From Rhabdornis inornatus (Eukaryota; Chordata; Aves; Passeriformes; Rhabdornithidae), in contig VWZS01001992.1 of assembly GCA_013397075.1 (NCBI GenBank), positions 642,358-706,357 of the forward strand: 64,000 bases of DNA, written 5' to 3'. The notes below the pieces were generated by a model. That model did not search any database. It worked only from the letters and a program-made list of their open reading frames with translations, and was not told the origin of the DNA. The position numbers and the translations under genes were made by a program. Below are positions 25,503 through 37,813 of the stretch, piece by piece (positions within the stretch are counted from its first letter, which is position 1; every line of letters starts with the position of its first letter).

Positions 25503-28500
25503 CTCAGGTATTATCACTTTCAGATTCACTTTGCTTGGCTCTTAGAATTCCTACTAAACCCAACAGACTTTGTTTCCCGAATGATTCCAGAACCTGTCTG
25601 CTTCACTAAGATGCCTTTTAGGTATAATGAGTAAGAAAATGTAACCAAAATGCTGCTGAGGGCTGCACAAGTCAAACTGGACCCCAGGACCAGGAGTGTG
25701 TGGAATTCAGGCCCTGCTCAGAGTATCAATTCCTCCTTTTCCAGAGAAAGGGTCCAACACCCCCCTGCTTCTGCTGGTTTGCTAGCACAGTGTATTGTTA
25801 GTAACTTGTTGCTTAGGTGTTTGTTGAGTTTGAGTCAGATGTCATCTCTAAATGTGTGGCTAGAGCTGGAACATAGGTAGAAAAATTCATCCTCTGCACA
25901 TTCCTTGGATGGTTGGTAAGCTCAGCATTCTGAAGATGTGTCACTGGTTATACAGCATGAAAACTTTTCACCAAGTTAGTGATTTCTGGGAGTTTGGATG
26001 GATCATTTTCTCTTATTTCTCAGCTCAGATGAAGGCAGCCAGATTCCAGAAGATGAGAACATTTTCAGTGAAAATTTACTGACAGTTTAATAGAGAGAAT
26101 AAATTTGTAGTTGCAACACTCACAATAGCAAAAATGAGTGTGTTTTTTATTCTGATAATAGAAGCAGCATTGTCAAAAATATCGACGTGGGAAAGCTCTT
26201 GTGAGTGCTATCAATAGGGAATTTTCTGAGGAAAAATTATAGGCTTTGGCTGGTGCCTAGAGTGGATAAATCCCCTTTTCGTTGGACACCATTGCTCAAT
26301 GCAGCTTCAATATTTGCAGTTCAACACCCACAAGAAACTCAGGATTTTTCTTAGGGACAAACTGTTCCCATTCCAGCATTCACAGAGCAGTGCTCACAGC
26401 TGTCATATTGAGTTTCCAAGTGCATTTAGTTTTGTTCTTTGCTTGGAGTGTAGAGAGGACTGGCCTTGGTAAGCCCTGTAACTGCTCATGGAGCACTTGC
26501 TCTTTGCTCCTTCTTACTCTGCTTCAGGAATTAACCTGAACAGCCCCTGGTATTCCCTGCTGGTGGATTAAACATAAAATTAACGTTGGGGCACAGAGAA
26601 GGGCCTGTTTGTGCTTGTACTTTGCCACATCCCAGCTCACACTGCAAGCAGAGTCACGTCAGGTGACTTTGCAATGGATGCAGGGCAGCAGATGCATGCC
26701 TTGTTGCAATTTCAGCTTTAGCAGCTTTCTGTGTTTCACAGCACATCAATCCTGCTCTTTGGACACGTGTATTACTTAAATGTTTCCCAATCAGTTTTCC
26801 TTAGGCACAGCATCTCTCAGCTCCATAAGATGCTCCAGCATTTACACAGTACATTTCTTCCTGTCGCAACATCCCGCAGCTATTTCTTCAGAGACAGATT
26901 GTTTGAGTTTCTGCAAGTCAAAGAATGTTCAGTACTGCAGAAGAATCACTGAAGCTGCCATCACAGGGTACTGCTGGCTGCACACACCACATTCTGTTCA
27001 TTTCTTTCACCTTCCAAAACCTATTTGGAAAGCACCCTTGGAGGGCTTTAAAAATGTTAACACGTTGTCAGTCACTATGTTGTCAGAGCTGTTCATTTGT
27101 CCTTTCTTGCTTACTTGAGCTTAGAAATGATTAAAGAATGGAGCTCTTCCAGAAGCTTGTAAATACTGACAGGTTTTTCACTGCTCTCAGTTCCCAATAG
27201 CTTTGGCCAAACGCAGCAGCAGTGAGCAAACACACAGGTAGTTCATGTGCCCATCTTTCTCTCTGGTTTTGTATCTAATTCCATGCTAGAACAGATGCCA
27301 CACGTTGTTTGCAGTGCAGCTCTGTGTGCAGCTACAGAAGTTCTGTGGAGAAAAGGAGTGCTCCCTCTGAGCCCTCAGGTGCTCACAGAGGTGCCACACC
27401 TGCCCTGGGCTGGCCACGCTGCCTGCAGAGCTGCTGGCTCTTTCCTTTTCTCCAGGTGCTGTGAAATCACCATCCAGAACAACTGATGGCCACTGGAGAA
27501 ATAACCCCATTCTTTAAACAACCCTTTTGCTATTGGAGGTCATATATTTTCCAGGAGAATCCAAGCAATGTTTTTGTCACACTCAAAAAATGCTGTGGAA
27601 GAAGCTCTGAAAGAGTGAATAGAATGCATCTCCGTCACACCAAGAGCGTTCTCCCACTCTCATGATCTTCAATGTGGTATTTGAGTGTTGCTCAGGAACA
27701 AAGGTGGCCTTCAGCAGGGCGCCAGGCAAGGCAGAGCTGGAGTTTGTGGTGCATCATCCACACTTCCCATGGCTCTGGTCTGGGAGGGCAGGGCTGGGCT
27801 CACGAGCTGGGCACATGATAAGGGACAGGCAGTGCTTTATTTGTTGTTTGTGTCTCTGGCAGCTACCACAGGAGAACGAGCAGCTCAGCTGGCCTTGCCT
27901 TGCCCGAGGGGTGACTCCAGAGCTCCCTCCTGTGCACAGCAGTGATCCCTGAGATGGGATTCCGGAGGCTGCACAGCAAGGTGTCCATGTAGAGACAGCC
28001 CACCCCTTCCCTCTGCTGAGTGCAGAGCCACAGCTGGGACAGGAGAGCTCCATTCTGCACAACCCAAACGCTCTGTAACTCTTCAAATTATTTCCTGTGC
28101 CAAAATAATTTGGATGTACATATTCGAGCATTGAAAATAACAGTTCTGTTACTCTGTTTTTCTTTCTCCACACAAAATGGAAGCTTGAATACCCAGCTTC
28201 CTCGAATACATGTGTGTAATTTTTTTAGAGAAACATCACGGAGTCATTTTCTTTTTTCTGAATTTTAAACTCAACAGACAGGGTACTCAACCAAAACAGC
28301 AGCAGATACTAGAATGGATGTGGAAGGACAGGAAACCATCTCCCCCTCCTCCAAGGGCTGCTCACGTGCAGTGCTCTGTGCTGTGAACACGCCGTATGTT
28401 CCAGCCCCAGTTGTCAGAGCTCCTGTGCACTGGAGACGTGGGAGCAGATGGTGCTGGAGCTGTGCCACAGACGAGGTTTGCACATGCGAGTTTCTAACCA

Positions 28501-31500
28501 GAGACAAATCAATCAAAAGGGGAGCTTGTGTTACCCGTGGCTGCTTGGTGCAACTCTGCAAGGACTTCTTCAGGTGTTGGCAGGAAATGAGGCTTTTACT
28601 CCTGCTCTGAGAGTTTGGAAACATTTCCAGACACTTGTGAAACCCCACAATAGCCAGCAGTTCAATATGAAACGGAGTGATGTCTCAATCCTAAACTCAT
28701 TCACCATGGCAAGTCCATCAAATGGCCATCAAGGATTCTGCAGCGTGAGAGCTGCTAGGAGAAACTTCTCTGAAAGGAAACAGCTCTTTGTTTGCTTCCA
28801 GCCTCGGATACAGTTTTCTCTGAAGTGAAAAGCAAGACTTACACATTTTTTACATTTCATCTCCTTGCATGACAGATCAGTTTTTTTAAGAATCTTTGTT
28901 GAAGGATCCCAAGAACAGCATTTTGAAAACACATGTGCACTTCCCAGGCAGGTTCATCCCCAGTGTCCTCAGCCCTGACATGTAATGATGCTGTGACCAG
29001 CTTGCAGTGTCCATTGCTCCCCATGTCCAAAAGGCCAGGTTTAATAGGAAAAAAGTTTATGACCTTTAAACACCTGCTGTTTATTGAATGTGATAATAGA
29101 ATATTGAATATTGCATGTTCTTACACCAGGCTTTCTCTGTGATGGTGTGAGATCTCAGCAGCTGGAGATAAAGTTGGTGGTGGTGGTCCTGGAGCTCACT
29201 TTTATGAATAGAAAAATGATCAAATTCATGACTGATTAAAACAAAGCTAAAAGCAAAGTTTATGCAACACTGACCAGAACGAAAACTGAAATCCCAGTGT
29301 CTGTCAATTTGCAGTGTTTACACACTGTTAATCACCTCCAGCAGCCAGCAAGTAGTTTTATTTTAAAATCTTTTGTGTGTTTTTATTTAAAATATAAATA
29401 TGGATGCAATATGTAATGTTCAAAACTTACCCCAAAACATCTGGAGGCCACAAAAGAAAGAAAATAGCTCAGTCCTTTGTAAGGATGAGCACAGCTCTGC
29501 AAATTGGCCATTGGAAAGGAGTGGCTGGGCTTCCTGGGCCACCCTCAGCAGGTGACCCAGCCCAGCTCTGCAGCCTCTGCTCTGGAAGCACTGAGCAGGG
29601 CATTTAAACTGTTCAGTCTCAAACCACCTGTGGTTTCGCAACATAAACCCTGAGCAACCAAACCAGCAGATCAATCCCATGCAGGGTGATTTGGATGTCT
29701 TTTGGGAAGGCTGGGACATTTTCTTAACGTGCAGATAAAATATTCATTCTTTGTGACACTTGTTAAGATATAGCAAGGCAGTTTGCAGTTCAGAGTTGAC
29801 TGCAGCCTGCATCTTTTGTTCTTGGCAAAGACCTCAGGGCGAGCCCCAGTGACCTAGATCTGAGCACAGCCACTGCCCAGAGCCTCGGTGCTGAGTAACC
29901 CAACTGCAATTAATGGCAGAAAATCCCCAGGGTGTGAATTCCCAGCAAACACGCAGGGATTGCAGCCCGGCCCTTGGTGATGGAATGATCGTGTCAGAGT
30001 GCACAACCTTTAAACCAGTATGCTGCCTAGCAGCAGATCTGTGCATACAGGTACTAGTTTTGCATCTTTGTTTTGTCTCTGTACAAACTTTTAACAGGAG
30101 CATCCCTATCCTCAGCCTCTCTTTAGTAGTGAACTGTTCAGTGTTAAAAAAAAATGGTGAATATGAGTATTTTGTGCATACAAAGTAAGAAATTCAGGAT
30201 GTTAAGATCAGGAAGTAGCTGAGGTTTTATAAGATGCCTGAGAATTCAGCATAATGCTGACTATGAAGAGTAATATTCACAGAAAGTGAGTAAGTACAAC
30301 CGACAGCATATCAGGAGTTTAGTCTAGGTGAAGGTGAAAATGATAAATCCACAGACTTGTGTGTTACTTTTGGCAGCACAGAACTCTGCCTCGGCAATGC
30401 TTTGTTCCCCTGCCTTTCCCTGCTCGCTGCTCGCTGTCTCCTGGGTGCTTTGGCTGTGAACACAGGCAATATTTACCCAAATGTCACGCCTAATTGCACG
30501 TGCTAATGCTCTGTGCATGAGAGATGAGCAGCACAAAGGAGCTTCCCTTCACCTATTCCGACAGCACAGAACAGCTTAAGATGCAACCTACATTTTACAG
30601 GGTGGAACTCAGATTAAAGGACAATTTTTCATGTAGATAAATACACTTATCCAGTTTTATTCTGTTGACAGCAGCGTTTTCAGACTGGGATGTACCTGAT
30701 TATACTGGAGTGTGGTTTAGAACATGCCAACATTCACTCCAGAAACAGGCTTTTAGATATCAAAATGCTGAAGAGTATTTTTCATGGCAAGGCAGGAACC
30801 TGGAGGCTGTGTTTAACAATGCTGTGCTCATCCTTATGCTTAGACTCAGTTGTTTAAAGCTACAGGATCAAATCCCGGGTCTGATAAGCTCAAAAGGCAT
30901 CTTTTGCCAAAAAATCCAACAATTCAAACCCAAGAATGTCACTGTGGTCTGTTTTTGAAAATGTCTGACCACGTGTTGCTCATAAGAGCTTCGCATTCTC
31001 TCTCCAGCCTTGTCTGAATGAAAGCAGGTCTGGGAGGGCTGGGAGCCCCCAGGATGTTTGCCTGCCAGGCAGACCAGCCAGGAACTGTGCTGAGAATTGT
31101 GTTCCAGTTGTCGCTGCCGGTTCTGTTACCGAGCAGCACGCCTGTCCTTTGGCGGGGAGCAGTCTCTGGGGTTCGGTCTGTAAATGCAAGCAGAGCTGTC
31201 AGTAACTCATCCTGCAGACACTGGATGGAGCCCTCCTCCCCGAGGATACCCGCTCCAGCTGTGTCCCATGTGCCAGCGTGGGTCAGAGAGGAAAAGCTGC
31301 CTCCGGGAATCCTCCAGGCGCCTTCTCAAGAAAATGTTGGGTCTAAAAATAGAGTGTGGAGCAGCAGCTGTGGCTCCCATCCCGGGCAGAGACTGTGCCC
31401 AGCCCAGGCAGGACAGGGCCTTCCTCTGGGGCCAGCTGGGAGAGACGGCGAGTCTGGGGCTGGGGAAGTGCCTGCAATGAAAGGGAACCACAAAAACAAG

Positions 31501-33204
31501 TCTGTTCCAAAAACCAGTCAATCTGGGTTTGATTGCAGCGGAGAGGGGAGTTCCTCTGGAGCTGGCTGCAAAGGGAAGAGGGCTGGAGCCAGCAGCTGAA
31601 GCCCCTAGGCACAATGACAACATGTTTTGGAAAGTTCTGGATCAAGTCTTTTGTTTCTTTATTATTCTGTGGTTGAGCGTATGCCTCTGCTGGAAACGCA
31701 GTTTTGCTTCATCAACCACACTTGTTTATTTATAGATTTATTTTTAAAAATCAAAATTATAGACTAGCTTTGCCAGTGCTTATTACACTGAAATAAAGTC
31801 AGGACAAAGCCCTTTGAAGCTACAAATGTTTTCAGGCCTTTCATTAGTATATCGAGGGTTTAATTCCTAGAAAGAAAAACTAAGCTTTGGAAGCATAAAG
31901 GTAAAGTTTCCTGGTTGTTTGTTTGGGTTTTTTTTTAATATAAGTAAAGGCATTTTTGAGATTCTTAATTTCCCTTTTCTCTTGTCCTGCTTCCCCCAGG
32001 CAGGCAGTGGCAGCATCTGTCTCTGGGAAGAGGGGACCCCAAGGCACTCAGACCTCGCTTGCCATGGCTGCAGGAACTGAACTGCCCCAGCTCAACACTT
32101 TTTTTTCAGATTTGGAAGTTTGTTTTTAAGGGGCCCTGATATTTTAAAAGTAGCCTGATGTGGTTCCTGCTTGTTTAGGTGGTAGATTGGCTGACAGCTT
32201 TCTGCTTGTGGTGTTCTCATCAAAAATACCAGCATTTTCACTTGAGTCAGAGGCTGAATGTGTGATCTCTTGGTGATACTAATCTCCTTATATTATCACT
32301 GAAACACTGCCAGCCCATTTTATGGACTAGTATCCTTTTATTGCCTGGAGATGCCTCCAGATTTTCCTTTAAATTATGTTGCAAATTCAAGAGTTGCACA
32401 CATACAACAGAATAATCCGGTCTGGGTCCCATTCTGCACCCAGAGAGGAATGCCTGTGAGGCATTTTCCAGTGTATTTGAGGAAAAAGAGTCTCAGCTTC
32501 TCTAGTACCACTCTCTTTCCTAGCACTGAACATCCTGGAGTGTCTGGAAGAAGCAGTTACAGGCAGGGGTGTGTCAGTGTCAGCCCCATCAGGGCCCAGG
32601 AGGCAGGGATGTGATCTGCAGGAGAGCACCAGCTCTGCCTCCCATTCCTGCTCATCCTGAGCTCTGGAAGCATTCCCCCACACGCAGGATTTAACAGAGA
32701 GCTCAAGTATTTACTCTGTCATCTCCAAGGGCTGCAAAGTGTTTGGTGATGGTGGCATGAAAAAGAAAGAGGCCCAGAAGTGCACAAAAGCTGTTACAAA
32801 TTTCTGATCACTGAAAACTATTACTTGTGTCGTTCCTCAAATTCCTGGTCTCTACATGGGACCTGCCAGGAGGCAGCTCAGCTGTTCATCTCCCACCTCA
32901 GTGACACAGTCAGATATCTCTGGCAAACACAGGATATCTCTTCAAAATAATTTTATTAGCCTAAGTATCTTCAAATAATTAGTTGTAAAAGCTATTACCA
33001 GCAATTCCATATGCATGGCTGCAGCCTCAGTTTGGAAAACATATGGACATCCCAAACTCTAATGAGCAGGCACTGTCTTTAGAGGAGAAAGAAAAGCTGT
33101 TTTCCTTTATTCTGTAATCACGACGTGAATGTTAATCAGAACAGTTACTATTTCAGCTAGTATCCATTGGGATTCAGGGGAACACAAAATAGCAGCACGT
33201 CAGT

Positions 33205-33224
33205 CTATTCCCAGCTGGGAATAG
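33205..33224. other. Perfect 20-bp palindrome
   Basis: CTATTCCCAGCTGGGAATAG equals its own reverse complement over all 20 bases; the next base on each side (T and T) breaks the symmetry. The centre is a CAGCTG E-box inside TTCCCAGCTGGGAA, which holds two head-to-head TTCCCA/TGGGAA arms of the kind recognised by RBPJ and Ikaros-type zinc fingers. No other dyad this long was noticed in the window. Confidence 0.9.
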
Positions 33225-33570
33225 TCCAGCACACCACCTGGCAGCCTGCTCCTCTGCTAGAAGCTCTAGGAAAATAGGAAGTATCAGTTGTCACATTTCC
33301 TCTGATTGCTTTAGCACATTTCCTCTGGATCTCTGTAGCTGCAGCGCTTGTTGGGGCACGGTGTCCTCAGCGGGCTCTGCACAGGGATCTGTGTGCCAGG
33401 CTGAGAGCAGGGCCCAGGCTGCACGGGGCAGCTGTGACCTGCAGTGTCACCTCCCTGCACAGCACCTTGGCTTTTCCTGATTTTTAATGGATAACTCACT
33501 GCAGCAAAAGCAACCCCCATGGGACAGCGAGGTGGGAGAGTATCCTGGGGTGGGAATCATCTCTGACCCC

Positions 33571-33606
33571 TGGGAGGCAGGAAGGGAGGAAGGGAGGAAG
33601 GAGGAG
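33571..33606 (+). repeat. GGAA/GGGA purine-rich microsatellite
   Basis: A nearly pure purine tract of GGAAG and GGAGG units, interrupted by a single C near its left end. Tandem GGAA units are potential ETS-family binding arrays, but the run is short and interrupted by GGG. Confidence 0.85.
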
Positions 33607-36600
33607 TGGGGATCTACCCTCTGAGAGCCCCCAGACCCAGCACAGCTCTTTATCAGACCCCAGCTGAAGTCACACCTCATATTCTTTCTCTGTTGTTCTA
33701 CTTCTTTCTTCTATTTTAAATCACCAGGCTGACCAAGCTTCCTTCTCTGGGAGGCACAGGAACCAGGGCTTCCTCTGTGCATTTGCTGCCTTGGTTTTTA
33801 ATTCCAGAAAAAGTCAGGTTGCTGGGGAAATCCAGGGTTAGATTCTCATTCACTGACACTCAGTGCATTTGTCTGTACATTGAAATTCTGTCAGCACCTG
33901 CCCAAGCACTGTTTTAATTGCTCTGTGGCACATTCTGTCCTTAGGGTCTGTCCCTCCTTTGAACTGAGATCACCTTAACCCCAGCCCAGGTTTGATGCTC
34001 TCCACAGACTTCAGTGCTGCCACAGGCCAGTAATTACAGCATTAGTTCTGCTCTTATTGCAAGTCAAGCACTGTCCTTTTGTCTTTTATGGCAAAACCAA
34101 GCCTGTTTCACCTCACTACAGTTTTCTGACAGCAGCTCTTCCTGTTAAGTGAATTGTGTGTTTTCTTCCATCTCTCTTCTGTGCTCAGGAATGTCAAATT
34201 CAGTTCCCAGGTATTAGTGAGTACTTACCTGTACACCACTACTGCCAGTACTCAACACAAGGCAGATAAGTTCTCATTTGAGGAATAAATGCACTGGATG
34301 CAGACCATAAATATTTTTGGTTCAATAAATGTTGCTGTTGTTAAACTGATATTACCACGAACCAAAGGAATTCTGTGGCGTGGTTCCTGTGCTGGATGAA
34401 TGACCACTCTGGTGCTTTGCATCCAGAGGGACAACTGGCCTCATGCAGGGAACACTAGAGGAACTGAAGGGTATTTTCAAGCCATAGAGCAGAGACAGAA
34501 GCTTGTGAGGTACTGTCCCAGCTTTGGAGAGGATCCAAGCACAATACTGAAAATGTCTGGGTTTTTTTCTGGGCACCATCCAATTGCTAGAGCAGCTACT
34601 TCCTGAATAAGAGTAAGCAACATTGTCCAAGGTTAGCAGGAGAATAAAGAGCTAAATAAACCCATCAGGGAATTTAAAGTGGGTGCAAGGTGAGACAGCA
34701 AAAATGCAGAATGAGCAAAGATCTAAATATTCCATCTGGACATTCACAACCCAGAAGGGAGGGTGGCTCTCTCAGAGGAGGCTTGGTGTGAAACACCTTG
34801 GCTCTGGGCAATCCAGCACAGTGCATTTCTTGATCAAACCCATGTCTTCCAGGGAAACCACCTGCAATGGGATTTGTCCTGCCTGCCCAGAATTTAATGA
34901 GAGCACACTCGTGTGTGGCAGGCCATGAGCTTCTGTGCTGCTGTTGACAGCTCCAGTGGTTGTTTCCATAAAATAGGAAAATAATCATAATGCTGCTATG
35001 TAGAGAGTGGAAATATTCTGAGAAAGTTGAATTGTCTTTGAGATGCCTGTGTCAAAGGAATGGAGGCAATGCAGCACTGAATTACCAAAGGATTCCAGCC
35101 ATGGAACAGCAGAATCCAGGGCGTGGGAGGAGGGAAAGACAGAATTTACAGGCACTGCCTGGTTGCCATTGGAGAGAATATCTTGCAAACCTGTCAAATG
35201 TGGCCATTCCTTCAACATCTGCAGATGCAAGCAAATGTCTGAAGACAAGCTTAGGTTCTGAATGGAACAGCTGCACTGTTATTAGAAGATTCATAAAACC
35301 TACAAAAGACCTCATGAATTTCTAAAGCCTCTGAAATGAAGAGTGTGCAGAATAACATCTGCTCATCTTTCCTGAGGTCTATTGTTGCATCTGCCCTGAC
35401 AAAGAATCCCAAAGAATGCACATTGTTTATATGTTTTCTAAACACTTTAGGAGACATCATTTCTAACAGCTCATCTGAATCTCCAGGAAAATCCTTTGAC
35501 ACGAATTCCCTCTGCAATCAAACAGGAATTAAGAGGAAAATCTGTTCTTGTTTTACTGTTTGAAAAAGAAATCTGCTACAAATCAAACAAGTACAGTTGC
35601 CAGAGGCACTGATGGGAATGGTCAGGCACTGAACAATTGCTCCCTTTCTGTGATTTTGCTTTGGTCACAAAGCTTTTGCTCCCACTAGTGACTGGGGGGA
35701 GGGAGAATACAGGGAATTTTCAATGCCTGTGAAAACCTTACAGGGCTTCAACAGTACTGAAATAATTGAATGATGGTAACAGGAGTGTCAGTGAGGAGGT
35801 TACAGGGAAATGTACCACCTCTTTTTTTCCCCCTCTTCAAAAATATTTCAAACAATAACTGATGCAAGAGTGGTAAACCAGAAAGTAAAATTAATCCTCT
35901 GTTATTGATTTAGCTTCTGAACAAGCTTTAGTTCTTCATCCTTCTGAGTGTTTCCAGGTCAGAGGGTTATTTTGTAAGATGGAAGATTTTCTCTGGAGAA
36001 GCTTGAAAAAGGCAATGCTGTAGAATATGATCTATAGAATCCCTGAGCTCTTTGGGGATTGTGCAGGGAAAATAGAAGCAGCAGTGCTAGAAAAGCCACT
36101 GTCTTCCTTCACTCCATCACCAAGGTCAATGAACAAACAAGGCTTCATTTAGTGCTGGACCAATGTGATCCTGATTTAACATGTTTGAAAGAGGCAACAC
36201 AAAGAAAACTTGGAACATTTGAATTTTTCTAACTGGGTAATTCTGTTTTCCTTCTCTATGACCCTGTGAGTGTCCTGGGTAATCTCAACAAGGTACAGGA
36301 GTTCCTTCTTGATTGATATTTTCTAATTGTTTTGTGACCTTTTCTCCTCTCTCTCTCTCATTTCTTCACACTTAAGTCAGTGCTTATTAAAATAAATTCA
36401 AAAATTTTATGTAATTAATATTGATTACTGTAGTTAGTGGTGCTGAAAATGCAGTTTATTGGCTGTGCTGCCCCACAGATCCTCCTAGAGAAACTGAAAT
36501 TGTAGATCAGAGTTGTGAGATGCCTTTAGAATCTGCACCTCCAGATAGGTCCAGATGACAGGTCCAGTCTCTTGGATTGGACTGGAACAGGAAAACATTT

Positions 36601-37560
36601 CAAATATGACAAATAGAGTGATAATTTTAATCCAGATTGATAATACAATTTTAATGTTATTTTTAATGTACATATAAATATTATTTCAATATCATGTCTA
36701 AATTAGGCAACAGGCCTCTTTGTTACTCTGAATAATTGATAATTGAAAAATCTTTCCCATCTGTTTATAATAAAAAGCATCTGCTCAACATCTGCCAGAG
36801 AAGAAAATCTGTGGTGGGAGAGAATCTGTGGCTTGGAAAAAACGTGGTCTCTGTTCAGAGGGCAGAAATCATTGGGTGCACCTGTATTATCTGCCTGTTC
36901 CCATTTTAAATTCACTCTCTCCAGAGATGGTTTCCTGGGAGGAGGAAGGGCTGCCAGCTCTGCCTCAGCCTCATCTCCACATCCCCCTCTCCAGCCACTG
37001 TCAAGCTCTGCCTGGATTTAATTTATTATTATTGCATCATTAATGAGAATCCCACATTCATCTGAGAATCACAGCACATTTTGTTTTTCTTATCTATGAA
37101 GTCAATTTGCATTTTATTTAGTCCATTCATATTATGGAATCTTCTATTCCATCTTCCATTGGCTCACATACATGAAGAACTTGAGTGACTAAATAAATCC
37201 TTATATATTCTATACCACAGTATTCCTGTGATGGCTTTTCACAGCAGGATTAGGAAGTTTTTGTGTTAATCACCTGCAGTGTGTGATGACCACAGGGTCA
37301 GGGTCAAGGACCCAGACAGATCTGTTCTTGGAACTGTGTAACTCATCATGCTCACATGGAGTTTCAGTTTCATCTAGAAAGATCTTTTCAAAATTAATGC
37401 AAGCAAAAATTTCATTTTACCAGGTCAGAAATACCCAAACCCTTGAGAGCTGAACAGTTTTGCAGTCACCATCACATAGAATTGCTCTGAGTCAGGGTGC
37501 TACACACAGAGTTCACAGGCATTTTAGTGTTTTACTTCTTAAATGTAAAGTTGCCAAACC

Positions 37561-37813
37561 CAGTCCAGTCCAGCCCAGCTCAGCCCAATCCAGCCCAGCC
37601 CAGCCCAGCTCTCCCAGCCCAGCCCAGCCCAGCTCTCCCAGCCCAGCCCAGCCCAGCTCTCCCAGCTNCCAGCTCTCCCAGCTCTCCCAGCCCAGCTCTC
37701 CCGGCTCTCCCGGCTCTCCCAGCTCAGCCCAGCCCAGCTCAGCCCAGCTCTCCCAGCTCTCCCAGCCCAGCTCTCCCGGCTCTCCCGGCTCCCCCGGCTC
37801 TCCCGGCTCCCGG
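37561..37813. repeat. GC-rich array of AGCCC pentamers and AGCTCTCCC nonamers
   Basis: The array begins with CAGTC/CAGCC pentamers and passes into a mixture of AGCCC pentamers and nine-base AGCTCTCCC or GGCTCTCCC units; the GGCTCTCCC form dominates the right end. One unknown base (N) at 37668 marks assembly uncertainty. Read on the minus strand it is a G-rich tract of GGGCT and GGGAGAGCT units with many GGG runs, giving strong quadruplex and R-loop potential and a dense set of AGCT tetramers. Because the units have no stop codon in either orientation, overlapping open frames of 100-150 codons appear on both strands; none is a gene. Confidence 0.9.

Larger units (their letters stand above)
14152..37560. 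other. Long noncoding stretch, no gene recognised
   Basis: About 23 kb in which I recognise no coding gene, RNA gene or named repeat. The left part (about 14280-14470) is a dense AT-rich block with TAATTA, TTAATTAA and ATATGCTGCAT words. Features picked out separately are an octamer cluster (16151-16374), short microsatellites (16800, 19451), a CTCF-like site (25488), a purine tract (33571) and a 20-bp palindrome (33205). The interval 31110-31420 has somewhat more CpG than its surroundings but is not a clear island. A 100-codon frame at 17346-17648 has protein-like composition but starts at GTG and matches nothing I know. Confidence 0.55.
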
